Assembly: GCA_015179025.1 (NCBI GenBank)
Contig: WHUX01000048.1
Span: 186,001-250,000 of the forward strand
Reading direction: 5' to 3'
Length of the DNA stretch: 64,000 nt
Source: Terfezia claveryi
Taxonomy: Eukaryota > Ascomycota > Pezizomycetes > Pezizales > Pezizaceae
Below are positions 23,822-35,787 of the stretch, piece after piece. The notes below the pieces were generated by a model that saw only the letters and a program-made list of their open reading frames with translations, did not search any database and was not told the origin of the DNA. The position numbers were made by a program, and so were the translations under genes. Each line of letters begins with the position of its first letter. The first letter of the stretch is position 1.

Positions 23822-24448
23822 ATGGGTATCTCTCGCGACTCCCGTCACAAGCGCTCCGCCACTGGTGCCAAACGTGCTACCTACCGCAAGAAGCGAGCTT
23901 TCGAGCTCGGCCGTCAGCCTGCAAACACCCGTATCGGGGCTAAGCGTATCCACATTGTCCGCACGCGTGGTGGCAACCGCAAGTTCCGTGCTCTTCGCCT
24001 CGACTCTGGTAACTTTTCCTGGGGATCAGAGTCCGTCGCCAAGAAGACTCGTATTATTGGTGTCGTCTTCCACCCGTCAAATAACGAGTTGATCCGTACC
24101 AACACTCTCACCAAGGCTGCCGTTGTCCAGATCGACGCTGCTCCTTTCAGACAATGGTATGAGGCTCACTACGGACTCCCTTTGGGAAAGAAGAGGGGAG
24201 CTGCCAAGAAGGCTGGGGAAGAGAAGAAGGAGGAGGGTGCGGAGGAGACTAAGAAGTCCAGAAAGGTTGAGAGGAAGTTGGCTGCTCGCCAGGTACACGC
24301 CAAGGTTGAGGGTGCTTTGGAGTCTCAGTTCGCTGCTGGACGTCTCTACGCTGTCGTTTCTTCGCGACCGGGTCAGAGTGGAAGGTGTGATGGGTACATT
24401 CTCGAGGGTGAGGAGTTAGCTTTCTACCTGAGGTTGCTCAGGAAATAA
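23822..24448 (+). CDS. RPS8: 40S ribosomal protein S8 (eS8)
   Basis: An intact, uninterrupted 208-residue reading frame matching eukaryotic eS8 end to end. It begins [15 protein letters not shown], continues with the [14 protein letters not shown] and [14 protein letters not shown] blocks, and ends in the conserved [18 protein letters not shown] region. The protein is a structural component of the small ribosomal subunit, assembled in the nucleolus. The variable lysine/glutamate-rich insert around residues 125-150 is usual for the family. The start is fixed by homology and an AAAC-ATG context. There is no coding intron, but a branch point and acceptor just upstream indicate a leader intron. 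Codon use is C/T-ending biased as expected of a highly expressed gene, unlike the surrounding desert. It is the only unambiguous housekeeping gene in the first 56 kb. Confidence 0.98.
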   Translation: MGISRDSRHKRSATGAKRATYRKKRAFELGRQPANTRIGAKRIHIVRTRGGNRKFRALRLDSGNFSWGSESVAKKTRIIGVVFHPSNNELIRTNTLTKAAVVQIDAAPFRQWYEAHYGLPLGKKRGAAKKAGEEKKEEGAEETKKSRKVERKLAARQVHAKVEGALESQFAAGRLYAVVSSRPGQSGRCDGYILEGEELAFYLRLLRK

Positions 24449-26021
24449 ATGTCTACAATTTTTCACTAGTTCCTGATCTCCAATGGCTTCTTATCTACAT
24501 GTACGGGGTTGGTGATTGTTGTGTAATAAGAAAGCTTGGATTGAGGAGGGAGTGAGGAGTTGGGGGCAGCGGGGTAAATTGGATATGAATGTGCAGAACC
24601 AAAAAAATCTGTATCCTCGGGATTTGCGGATCATTCAGCAAACAAATCGTGTCATGTTAAACATTCGGGTTGGGTCTCCTTTACTTTTTTTTTCTTATCT
24701 TTTTTTTCTAGTCTCATTTTTGTTCGGTTCCCTTACTTCGGAATATATTCACATTTGTGTTAGCTCATCTTTCTTTGCTACTTTGGGTGTGTTTGCGGGG
24801 TTATCAACAAAAGCTTTTCCCCATCATCTCCGGTATTACTCTGCTTTCTCCACCAGCAGCTGTGTGAGCGCCGGTACAGAAACATCAATGGCTGCAGGTG
24901 GTTAGTCTGGTTGGTCATGTGGCGTTTTCTGCTTGGAATGGAATGATCGGAGGTTATCGACTCCCGCCGGTGTTCCGGACTTGAGTAGGACAAACAAAGG
25001 AATTGAGGATAACAGAAAAAGAAAAGATTTCCCCCATTGTATTTGACATATAACAAAACATAAACTCACCAACCCTACTAATAGGCATGCCGATGTATGG
25101 AACAAATTTGGATCAAGAAAAAGAGAATCCCTTACATACCGTAGGTAGAGAACCAATACCCAAAATCATAAGCAATGCTGTCTTTTTCGCCTATGCCTCT
25201 CGATAGCGCAGGGCCCAACGCAAGTTCAGTAATGCAACATTGACAGTAGTCGTGATCTGGATATCGATCGAGAGGATGCAAGCGCTTAACTGACGGACTT
25301 TAAGATGAGAATCTACCGTTAACTTAGTATAGTGCCGTAGCATAATGTTCCGGCACCAACCTCTACCAGGACTACCCGTGGTATCTAGTTGTAGAGATAA
25401 TCTAGACGCCAAATATTCACGGATATATCACATGCTCAAAGGCGATATCACACAAGAAGATCCATACTTTGAGATCGGTGATGTACAGACGTTCACGGGC
25501 TATTGCATAACAGGCCAGACACCATTAAACAGCTGAGACCCTTTTGGCTATATTTCCTTATTATCTACCACGTACTTAAGTAGGTCATCCCTTATTAACT
25601 CTCTCATTCTCTACTTAGGTAGCGAATAATTGTACCAACTTTAACCAGACTATGGATATACTACATGCAGAAAACATATGATACTAAGGAGTTTCGGTGT
25701 TCATTCGCAGCCACAGGACAATGTATGACGAAAAATTTGGTGACTCGCAATCCCAACATGAGGGGATATTAATTAATCCAACAACAGCTATTCGTGAGGC
25801 TGAGATATCCACTCGTATATGGGGATGATATGGTAATGTAATGGGAAGGATGGTTGATATGACGATTAGTCATAGCGCGTCATCCAGGTACAGGAGATTA
25901 ACTTAGTCTGGTTGGCACAACACACATGCTACAAATCTGTCTTATCTGATTCATTCCATCGCTGAGGACGGGATGCGATAGAATAACGTACGTGTCATGT
26001 CACGTCGACTAAGGCTGGCGA

Positions 26022-26113
26022 TAGTCTGGCTTGCACTAGCCCCTCGTAGAGGCTGGCCTAGTGTCGCACAAGCTAGTCTCAAGGTTTGGCGGAGAGCTTG
26101 TGCCAACCAGACT
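26022..26113. mobile_element. Micro-MITE-like element, longer copy
   Basis: Left end TAGTCTGGCTTGCACTAG followed by the hairpin CCCCTCGTAGAGG. Right end GAGCTTGTGCCAACCAGACT. At 92 bp this is the longest paired copy seen. The left end carries a variant (CTTGCACTAGC) that also occurs at 5463-5482. Confidence 0.6.
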
Positions 26114-26126
26114 TGCTTGTGCGGTT

Positions 26127-26165
26127 ATAGTCTGGTTGCACAACGACCCCTCGTAGAGGGTGCGG
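26127..26165 (+). mobile_element. Micro-MITE-like element, one end plus hairpin
   Basis: TAGTCTGGTTGCACAACG followed by ACCCCTCGTAGAGGGTG, directly after the copy at 26022-26113. It has the same terminus-hairpin order as 6555-6597. Confidence 0.55.
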
Positions 26166-28893
26166 TTACACTACTTAGGTACCCCTCGCCAGCCTACCCT
26201 TTAGTTAGTCTATCGCATCCCGTCCTCAGGTAGTGATGGAATGAATCAGATAAGCCACTTGCATATATGTGGTCGCCGGGACTAAATTCAACCCTAGGAT
26301 ATTTGGGTAAGGCGACGGGTATATTGATTGCGCATGTAGAACAGGTCACCAATTGTACATGACAGTACGACTAATAGTGGGTCTGGAGGAGGTGCGGACA
26401 GGGAAAGATCGGGGAATGACGGCATATAATGTCTACCAATACACCGCAATGCAGTGTCAAATCCAAATCCGCATTGGCTACACTATGGTAAAAGGTTTGG
26501 AAAAAAACCACTTTAATGAAGGCAGAAATTAATCAAAAGAAATTTCATGAAGATCCGGGAATAACCGGCAATATTTAATATATTACAAGGCTACGGAGAA
26601 GAGAAATATGGTATACACAGCACAGTTAACGTATTTGGGATGATAACCGCCCCATCGGCGAGCACAATTGACAGGGGTCTATTATTACATATATGTACGT
26701 AGGTGCAGTAAGATCCACCTGCAGAAACGGTAATAAATCAAACACCCGATTTCTTTCCACCCCTAACTTTGTATGTGAGGGTCAATTAATCAGTCTGTTC
26801 CAGGTTTTGTGATAACACGATTAGATCTATGGATCCTTTTCATCTGAAGCGAACGACATCTAAGACGCAAAATCCAACTTGTATACACCAATACGAAGAC
26901 TTTCCTCAGCTATTACTTTTGCAAAAGATACTTGAACTACGAAACAACAAAAGGCTGTCGGCTCCAGACGCATGTACTACTCTCTGTCTTCTATACCATG
27001 TCGCTGCCTCGTTGAATTTTCTGTTATGTGTGGGTATAAAAGTCATGCCATATCAGTATCAGTGTCGAGCATATAACTTTGTGTACTCCATATGATCGCC
27101 TATATTGCCTGTATTTGACAACTGCGCATGCAGGCTCTATAAGTACTTATCCTGAGGTGGATGAACTCGCCAACTGTTTTCTGCACACCTCTAACCGGCT
27201 AGTGTTGCGATCGCCATTACAGTAAACTGAGTGAAATCCAGACAATTTGTATGGCAGGTACTCATTAATGGCGCTACAGTGTAGGGTAGGTATTGATCAG
27301 CCATCTCCTGTAGCACTTGCGGTTTTCATATAATGCCAAGCCCAACCCCTCCAAGAACATTCTAGTACATTGCCTTATACATAAAAAGCAATATTGCAAA
27401 TTGGATAGAGGTTCTGCCTTCAATCGAGATAGTATGAGACATACCTTACGCATAAGGGTTTGGCGTTTGTGGGCTTGTCAAAAAATAACTTACAGTTTTA
27501 AATTTTGCTGTTCCATTAACTCCGTAGGGGTTCGGCCCATGCCTACTAGATTTCATACCACGTTTTCTTTCCTTTTTGGTTATCTTCACAGTGAAGGTAG
27601 AAGTCCTAAGGGGCGATGTTGCCGCAGTGGGAGCGGAAATTTGATATGAACTGCAGGACTATTCTCACTAGGCATCCCTAGTTTTCTCCCATAGATTGAC
27701 ATCATTATTTCTAGGCGGCGGTCGAGTGTAGTCCCTTTTTGGAATAAAAAGAGCTCCTGCGATATAGCTATCTTAGGATAATTATTGATGAACTCCCGAC
27801 TGCACAATCTACGCATGCATCCCGATCAATATGTGCGTGTAAACAAGAATATTGGTACTCTATTTTCCACTTTCTGTCACCTAGTTAAGCAATCAGGCCG
27901 GATCCAGTTTTGCTACAGTTCCAACTTTGGTAGCTAGCTTGTTGTTACTCGGTACAGCGAAGAATTATTGCGGTTGCATGTCAACCAGACTAATTGCATG
28001 TGCGTGTAGACTAGAATCCATTGCCCAGTCCACTTAAATTCAGTTAATAATTGGGAACTGCACGCTGCATGCATGACAATAATTTATCGCTGTACCGAGT
28101 ACAAACGCCGAAAAAAATTGACGGTTGATAGGTACATCTGGTATTATGGCACTGGCGTTAAGCGGCGATAATAATATTATAACGGAAGAGCCAGATTGAC
28201 AATCAGACTGATCGTAACATAGCAATACAAGGAAGAAATGCATATGTATCAACTTAACAACAGTTCTTACTCTAAAGAACAGATTACACGTTGGGCTGAA
28301 CGAAAGTCCCCAACAGGGATCCGGAGATAAGTAAATCCGAATTGGGAGAAGGCTCTGTGTTGGTTTGATTTCTGTGGGACTCGTCATGGCCGTATTATTG
28401 CAAGGGAAAAGAATATCATGATTACCTTCCGAATATCACGCGCTTGCAAGATAGCTCTATATTGGTCCGGTTAATATTATCGGCTTATAATCGTTGTTAT
28501 TCAACCAGACTAAATCGTTGTTGGAGAGCAGAATATACCCGATTTGCGCAAATTCGACAGCATGCATACTTAGACAACCAAGGTACCATGGAAGCGTTTA
28601 CTTAGGAACGTTAGCAGGAGTACATTGGCCATGGGACGCAAACTGCTCCGCAATTCAACTCTTTTCTTGACCTAGCGTATGTTATTACAAGGAATGATTC
28701 TTATATTGGCTGCAGTTGATCATGCACATTCGAAAAGCGCAGGGTCGAAATTCTTAATTGAGAGATTGATAGCGAACCTACTTGCTCGATTTTTGTTATT
28801 TCCTCGTAGGCAGCAGCTTTGATGAGTAGCATGAAAGCTGATATCATTGCAGAAGTTGGTGTCAGTGATACTACATATACATCTCTATACCTA

Positions 28894-28946
28894 CCCCCCT
28901 AACGGGGCCGCATAGGTAGTAACTAGTTTTAAAAAAAAAAAAAAAA
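28894..28946 (+). mobile_element. Severely 5'-truncated LINE (53-bp 3' tail)
   Basis: Flanked by a perfect 15-bp target duplication ACATCTCTATACCTA at 28879-28893 and 28947-28961. The insert is CCCCCTAACGGGGCCGCAT, a GGTAGTAACTAG stretch and a run of 17 A, one of which may belong to the duplication. It corresponds to the last 36 bp of the LINE 3' UTR seen at 5483-5579. This is one of the shortest retrotransposition products I could identify in the window. Confidence 0.88.
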
Positions 28947-31220
28947 ACATCTCTATACCTAGTGCTTAACACAATGTGCGAACCAATCAATCAAGGTTTC
29001 AGGGCGTAGATATGCATAGGTATTCACTCAGAGGGTTTCGTGTCAATATACAGATGTACAAGTGTATAGCCAGGCATACGCGATCATGCTGTTGCAATTG
29101 GTTCGCACAGTGATGAAGGGCTTAAGAATACCGGTACCGCTCGCTAGCCACAACAATTACTAGTTATGAGGAATGAAATGCACCTCTTCTGGTATGTACA
29201 TAGGGTCCGTGCCATTAGTCTTCGCCCTTTGTCGCTTTTATTGCCAAAATAAACACCCGAAAAAATCCAGAGTGGCTACAAGTATTTTTCCCACACAGAT
29301 TTACATAAGTCCATGCATGTATTCATGCCCCCTCGAATATTCTAGGAATTCCAGCCAATGAAATACCCATTAAAGAGCTATCTTTTCTAGTTTTCTTTAG
29401 TCTTTCATAGTCTGTAGCTAGTACTGGATATTAGCAGAATTTATAGCATTGTTGCTTTTTGACACTCCACCGACAAGTGGCACTGTGCGTGTAAAAATGC
29501 GACAGCTATATGACAATAGTTTCGTACTGTACCCTGCATAAGGTTGCAATGTTCGTCCTACTCTGTACCTAAAGAATATTCTGTAATATACATTCGTTTA
29601 GGCCCGCTTATGCAAGGGGGCGGGGGGGAACTAAACTAGCTCTGCAGGTACGCTAATCTTCATATACAGTAGACATGCATAACCTGTGAAAAAAATTTTC
29701 ATGTACTACTACCTACGTATTGTAAGGCCTTTTGCTTTTGTTGCATATTCAGGGATTGCCCTTTACTAATTATCCAATAAAGAGAACCGTATAAATATTC
29801 TAATCCCAAGGCTACGTCTTTGCTCGTGCTGCGCTCAGCTTGTTGAGCTAGTACTTCCGTTGTACTTAGCATCCGTCTAGAAACTATACTTACAGAGATC
29901 TGCGCTGCGCTGTAAGTTTCAGCTTTCCAGCCTGGCTCCGCCCCCCCGGTTAGCAGTCCCTTAAGTGGGAGAGGCTGTGTGGTGTATATGGACAGCGGAG
30001 ATGGGGGCCAAAGAATCCCTATGGCTCATTAGACAGCTGTCACTGGATGATTCCGCATGAGTATGATAGACGGCGTTTGCGAGCTGCTAGAAACGCCGAA
30101 ACTGGCCAGTGGGCCTTGACTCCTGAGGATATAAATAATGCTCGACTTTATATCAACTGGAAAGATACTCGACAGATATGCGTTTGAAGATCGCAGTGAG
30201 GATGCTTAAGCTAGATATGTAGCCTTCTCGCCGTTAGGAGTAAGGATGTTGGCACAGTTGCCAAGTAGAGTGATAGTATGAGTGTGTTGTCATCAATGCC
30301 ATGAGGAAGATGCTCGGACATACGCCTTCGCCCCTGGCGGCGGGCGACGATGAAGATCCAGATACTAGCCTAGGAATACGTAAGGTATCGGTTGATGAAT
30401 ATATATTACTGCCAATATAGATAACTCCTATGAAGTTGTAATTGAACCCTCTGACATGCATCACGACCACGTGTCTATAAGAGAGTTCGCTCGAAGATTT
30501 GCAGTGACCATCGGAAGTTGGCCTAGACCGTCTGTTCTCAAGATTTACAACATGCATTTGCATCATATTGTGGTCAGCTGCTCAACATCGGAGTACGCAT
30601 GTTGCAGTAATCTATGAATTGACAAGGCATGGAAATTTGTGCTAGTATCAATCACTGAGTAGCCGGATCAGCGCATGCAGACCACCACGAATGCGATTGC
30701 CGTAAAAGCGAGGGCATGAATAGCGGTTGAGGCTGACCACAATATATGTAACAACGGGTAGATAGCCGTACTTTCGATGCTACCAGTGCCTGAATGTATA
30801 CCCTGAAGCATTTAATTAGCTTGTGGAGCGATTACGAACTGCAGGACGGCTCATGAGCAGGGCACACTGCTCCCTAGGTATCCTTTTGTAGCCGAAATTG
30901 CTGGGGCATCGATATCGGCGTCACTTTCTCGCTTGAGAGGTTGGTTATCATGATCCTGCTGCATATAATATTAGTCCAATAGGCTGTCAACTTGGCAGTC
31001 TCATTTCATATTATACGGAACTCGAGAGGCATGGAGCTGGTATATAAAGTTAGGGAAGGTGTTAAGCTGGGTGAATTCGTTTTTCAATTATAAATTGGTC
31101 CGCAAATCCACAAAAGAAACGAGTAAGCATTCCCCAGGCTCGATCTACTCCCGCCAAATCTCCCAGGACTGCCAACTATTGCTAGCGCAAAGATTTCCTC
31201 AGAAGAAAATTTAGTAAAAG

Positions 31221-31320
31221 GTAAGGCTTACTTTTTATTGTATATCCCAAGTTCCTGGGGCATCACGCCGAACAAGACATCTTTGAAGGGAGATCTAACA
31301 ATTTCAACTTTAATCATCAG
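31221..31320 (+). other. Probable leader intron of the 31381 gene
   Basis: Donor AAAAG/GTAAGG at 31221, branch CTAAC at about 31295-31299, acceptor AATCATCAG at 31320. Length 100 nt, typical of ascomycete introns. It ends 60 nt upstream of the ATG at 31381. Confidence 0.6.
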
Positions 31321-31380
31321 TGTTCTTTGGCATACGCACACGCTCGAGATTGCGGTTGCCAAAACAGAGTTGTAGAAACT

Positions 31381-31935
31381 ATGCCCGCAGCCTCGCCGCA
31401 ATTGAAAAGATGGCTGGCAGAGCCAGCAGCGGATGGTAGCGCTACAGATCCCCGGTTTTGGGAGTCTGGATCCCAGCGCCAAAATGCTGGAGCCAACCTC
31501 GGCGGAATTTCTCCAGCAGGAACTGGATTGGAGCTGGGTCAAAATATACCTCCGCCATTGAGAAAGTACCTGATGGCGGCAAGGGATAATAATGATAATG
31601 GCTGCGTCCATAAGAAGATTCTAGAATTTGCTGTGGAGGATGTGGATCCTGTACAACAGAGCCTCGCAGAGGTAACGGAAGGTTCCGCACATGTTTCCGA
31701 ATGTAATCGCTCAAACGAATGTCGATGCTTCACTCCGGACGTGGAGGACATGGATCCTGTACAACAGAGCCTCGCAGAGGTAACGGAAGATTCCGTACAT
31801 GTTTCCGAATGTAATCGCTTAAACGAGTGTCGATGCTTCACTCCGGATCGATATCCCCACATGCCAAAATACCTGGCGAGCCGGGGTATCGCCTATACTG
31901 CACTTTTAAAATCCCTCCATGCCCAAAAACTTTGA
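31381..31935 (+). CDS. Small repeat protein related to the YL-EP-DGG family (member D)
   Basis: A 184-residue frame from MPAASPQLKR. I chose the first in-frame ATG downstream of a convincing leader intron (acceptor at 31320). Motif-like segments are QLKRWLAEPAADGSATD at residues 7-23, PPLRKYLMAARDNNDNG at 58-74 and MPKYLASRGIAYTALLKSL near the C terminus. They resemble the QRYL-EP-RDGG-TYSLL motif of the proteins at 9949-10326, 17139-17723 and 49791-50066. Between them lies an exact-length duplication of 36 residues (DNA 31633-31740 and 31741-31848) ending NECRCFTPD. There is no signal peptide or membrane helix. The family is unknown. The intact frame across the duplication supports coding. 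Confidence 0.6.
   Translation: MPAASPQLKRWLAEPAADGSATDPRFWESGSQRQNAGANLGGISPAGTGLELGQNIPPPLRKYLMAARDNNDNGCVHKKILEFAVEDVDPVQQSLAEVTEGSAHVSECNRSNECRCFTPDVEDMDPVQQSLAEVTEDSVHVSECNRLNECRCFTPDRYPHMPKYLASRGIAYTALLKSLHAQKL
31633..31848 (+). repeat. 2 x 108-bp in-frame tandem duplication
   Basis: Copies 31633-31740 and 31741-31848 differ at seven positions, all transitions. Four change the residue (V/M, G/D, A/V, S/L) and three are silent. The duplication length is a multiple of three, so the reading frame is kept. Confidence 0.9.
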
Positions 31936-34900
31936 ATATGTGAGTTGATCCGGGTTTATTTCTCCACTATCCCATCCAGGCTCCTTCCGTTCAGGTAAAT
32001 TCTATACACCACTAACAGATGACATAGCCATCTGCGAAGAGAACGATTTTTGAAAGGCGACAGCCACGTCAACGTGGTAGCGGGGATGTCGGTTCTGTAA
32101 TGGGCTTTCACATCACACCAATTTTCCTTGTTATAACAACGCAGCCTCCATTTCCTCCATGTATTCCTTCCCGATGCCACCCATTCCGAGCTCTTTGGAT
32201 TTCCAAACCCTGTCAGCCTCTTCATGTTTGTAAATCCCTCCTGTCTCCTACACTTCGTTTGGTACCGGTTGCTATGTTATTATCTTGTCGTTTCCGCCGT
32301 AAGCTGCCACAACTTCACTCACTCCTGGCATATCTCCCTTATTTTATTTCCCCTATGAACTTCTGTTTCCAATCTCAACTTGCTTGCTTCTTTCGATCGT
32401 ATACCTTTCCGTTTCTTACTCAAGGCAATGGGCTTCACGATCCAGTCCCGAGCCTAGAATTATACTACGCGTGCACTATCTCCTCATATCTCCTTTCTTG
32501 TCGTGCGACATCACTTGAAGTCCATTCATAGCATCACTTTGCTTCAATCCCAGTTGTTGACTTTGCAGAAAAGCTTTAACTTGCCGAGTCGCATTTATAA
32601 TTGAGTGTCCGACGTTGCATGTTGTTTCGTAATCGCCGCCTGACTATGCTAAGATGCAACATTTTTGTGATGTGTAATTCCGGAGAGGCCAACTTTTGGT
32701 TCTGTCAGCTATTTTGGTGGATACTTATAGGGTTCTGAGGCTGCTGAAGGCTGAGAAATTTGCACTCTGAGGTGAAATTGCACCATCGCACGGGTTACAT
32801 ACATACGACACGTGTGTCTTGATGCAAGAGCTTGGTGACAGGGACTAACAAAGTACCGATAATATCTACCGGACAACTGAAAAAAAAAAGCGTCTGTTAA
32901 TACACTTCGCTATTTGCAAAAGCACGATCAAGCCAGGTACTGTAGTCGATTGCATGAGCTGCTTCAAGTTCATCTTCTCGGGATTGGACCAGAACAGTAC
33001 CAAAGACACAGAGGATAAAAAGTAAAGATTGCTACGACGGCGTTCTTTTTTTTTTTTTTTTTTTTTTCGTGTGGTGCGTCACCCACCAAAACTCATCTAA
33101 GTTTTAGCTAGATCAAGCAAGAGCATTAACAACGTAAATTACAATACAGTGGTGGTCCAGCCACCATAAATGAATAACAGGTTTTTGTATAATCACCAGC
33201 TGTAGGGAAAGGATACTGCCTAGGATGGAACTGATGAGCATCCCATGGTAGAGTATAACAGTGAAAATTAAATACATTTGTTTGCCGTGTACTTAATAAC
33301 GAGCTCGAAGCAAGAATACATAGGCAGTCACTATAAGGAGACATTTACGCCGACGCACGGGTGAGACATGCGCACGGCCTTATCCTGCGTAAATACCGGT
33401 CAATAGGACAGGCTGATCGCAGCGTACTATACCCTAGCGGATAGACTTGTTGATTTACCTTACCTCCATTTCTTTCACCACACTTAACCATACGCGTGTC
33501 CCATGGACCATAAAAGTAGACTGCATGACAGTACTTTGGTATCGTTCAGAGACCTGACAGAGGAACAGGAGGAATACAAGACTGGCTGTGAGTAAGTATC
33601 ACGAAATACAATAGGTCGAGCAGAAGACAACTAGGTGGAGATGATGGGAGCACGCTGAAAGAGGACCATCGATCAGGGAAGACCCACCTGGCACTCCTCC
33701 TAGTCATGTACGTGAACGAACCCTGATGGTATTAGCACTGCAGGTCGTATAGGTCGGCAGGAACTCCGCATCCGCACCTACGAATTTGTAAAGAAGGAGG
33801 AAACCTGAGAGGTGTTGTTTGATTTCTTCCACTGGCTTAATAGATTGCCTGTGAGAATTTGTTTTCCACTGGGACGTTAAAGGCATTATTTTGCTTCCAC
33901 TCGAGCGATTTCTGTTGGTTTTACCAGATCATAGGATCGATTTAAATTTCACTCTCTCTACACAGGCATGCAGATTAAATTGTACGCTGTTGAAACCACC
34001 CGGGGCCCGCCATGGCCCGCTATTGGTTCGTCATGGCCCTTATTGCCTTATTGGGACTCCATGCGAGTAAGAGTTATTAAATGGGTGGTTGCCTAGCTAT
34101 ATAGGAATTCAGAGCAGAATAACTGTAGGATCTGAGAGTAGGCACAGCCCAGACAATTATTACAGCTGTTTATTTACATACAGTAATGGTCACCGCGTAC
34201 GTGGGTATATGTGTATGGTACCTAGGTCAAAGAAGAAAGCACGATTTCAATGGAAAAGAGGACATGAAGCGTGTAACTTTAGGCCAGTTTGAAATGAGAC
34301 CAATCCTAACTGGACGACCATCCTTCTGGCGTTAATTGATACCTACGCTATGAAGTTTTGTACCTAATAATATATTCTTCTATTCTGGGCTCTATGTAGG
34401 TATGAGTTGTCTTGTTGTTTGCCAACTGTGGACCCTGTCAAAAAAAAAGCGCTTTTACTTCCAAGTATTATGTATCTCGAGAAATTCGTCACCGTGCTGC
34501 AAGAGTTGACATCCGCTCACAAATTGTAAGAAGTTATAATTTACACCAGTGAATTATTACTCCCGTTATACGTCCTAATGGAACAAGCTATTAGCAAGGT
34601 TGGCAGAAGCGTGTGGAAGCAACTAGAAGCTTGCACCGTTACAGAAAAGATACGCACAGCCGCCTAAGTTATGACTCATGTATTTCATTTGTATTGATTC
34701 GTGTGGCTCAGTCACAGGAAGATTGAGCGGGGAAGCAAGAAGTGAGCTAGTTATGTAGCCTACTATACAATAGAGGACTTTACGCTACCAATATTCTATG
34801 ACACCAGGTCCCGCTTGCACAAAAATAAAGCCTTCCCGGCCTATGACTCGGTAGAATTACGCGATGCAAAAGATCATATAAATTCAGATGGGTCAGTTCC

Positions 34901-35785
34901 GATCCGGTGCGACCCGAGTCTGAGACACTGGCATCACGCTCGATAGGGATAACTCTGGTTGCATTAGCACTAACTGAGCGTATTATTTGTACAAAAATAT
35001 TATGCACACATGCATACCCACACTGTACGCATCCTGTTCCGCACCGGCACTCCGTACCAGGCTCTACTAGAAGGCTACGCAGCTTGAGTAGATACCCGTG
35101 AACAAAGGATTTGTTTCACTATTGATTAGAGTTAGTACCCAGACAGCTAAGACAACGGGGGCTTGTTGTTGATTTGCACAATGATTTCTAGGCTTATTTG
35201 CATATACTAGGGGTTCTCTGCACAGTGATACGGGGCTAATTTCTGGTGATTTAGGGGCGATAATTCTGTATATAGCGTGTTTGTCGCCATAAAATACGTT
35301 TTGAAATGCATAAATTTAGGTGCCATTATTGCCAAATAAGGCGGCCGTAGGCTGGGGGAAAGCAATAAGAATTTGAGTGTGTGCATACATAGATGCAGTA
35401 GCATGCAATTGTTACATTCGGAAAGTATAATATAATGGGTGTGCTTCAGGAAGCAGATATTAGAATGATTTGCGTCCTGCTAGCTGAGGTCCTATCTCTG
35501 CATTGAGAAGTAGAATTTTGTAAAAGGGCATTGCCATCCTGTGCTTCTGACGCATCTGATGCAGATATCGTTTTGGCTGGTTGGCACAAATGTATATGAG
35601 AATATAAATGGCCATGTAGGTAAAAATATAAATAGATTGCTACCTAAATCAGTATCTGAAATACTACCAGAATTAGGTAGGAATGTTACTACAAATATAG
35701 CTAGTAATATAGCTACTGATATCAGTCTACTTAATACAATATACTACGATGGCATGCTAAGTTGTACAATAAATATTAGCAATTG
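31936..35785. other. Gene desert, about 3.8 kb
   Basis: No gene is supported. It holds a 22-base T run at 33046-33067, possibly a retroposition scar without a target duplication I could find, and a micro-element-like GGTTGGCACAA at about 35579-35589. An AT-rich Asn/Ile-rich frame at 35541-35882 runs into the next transposon and is not convincing. Confidence 0.5.
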
Positions 35786-35787
35786 TA

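Larger units (their letters stand above)
24449..31220. other. Gene desert with micro-elements, about 6.8 kb
   Basis: After the RPS8 3' region and a T-rich tract at 24680-24722, no gene is supported. Micro-element ends occur at 24903-24914, 25643-25652, 25904-25920, 26022-26160, 27981-27992 and 28501-28512. A LINE tail sits at 28894-28946. The short plus-strand segment near 30040-30200 (WMIPHEYDRRRL…) is open for about 48 codons but unassigned. Confidence 0.5.

Noticed and set aside
33046..33067. Poly-T tract as the tail of a minus-strand retroelement
   Set aside because: I searched by eye for a matching flank (GCTACGACGGCGTTC) downstream and found none. The LINE 3' hairpin is absent.
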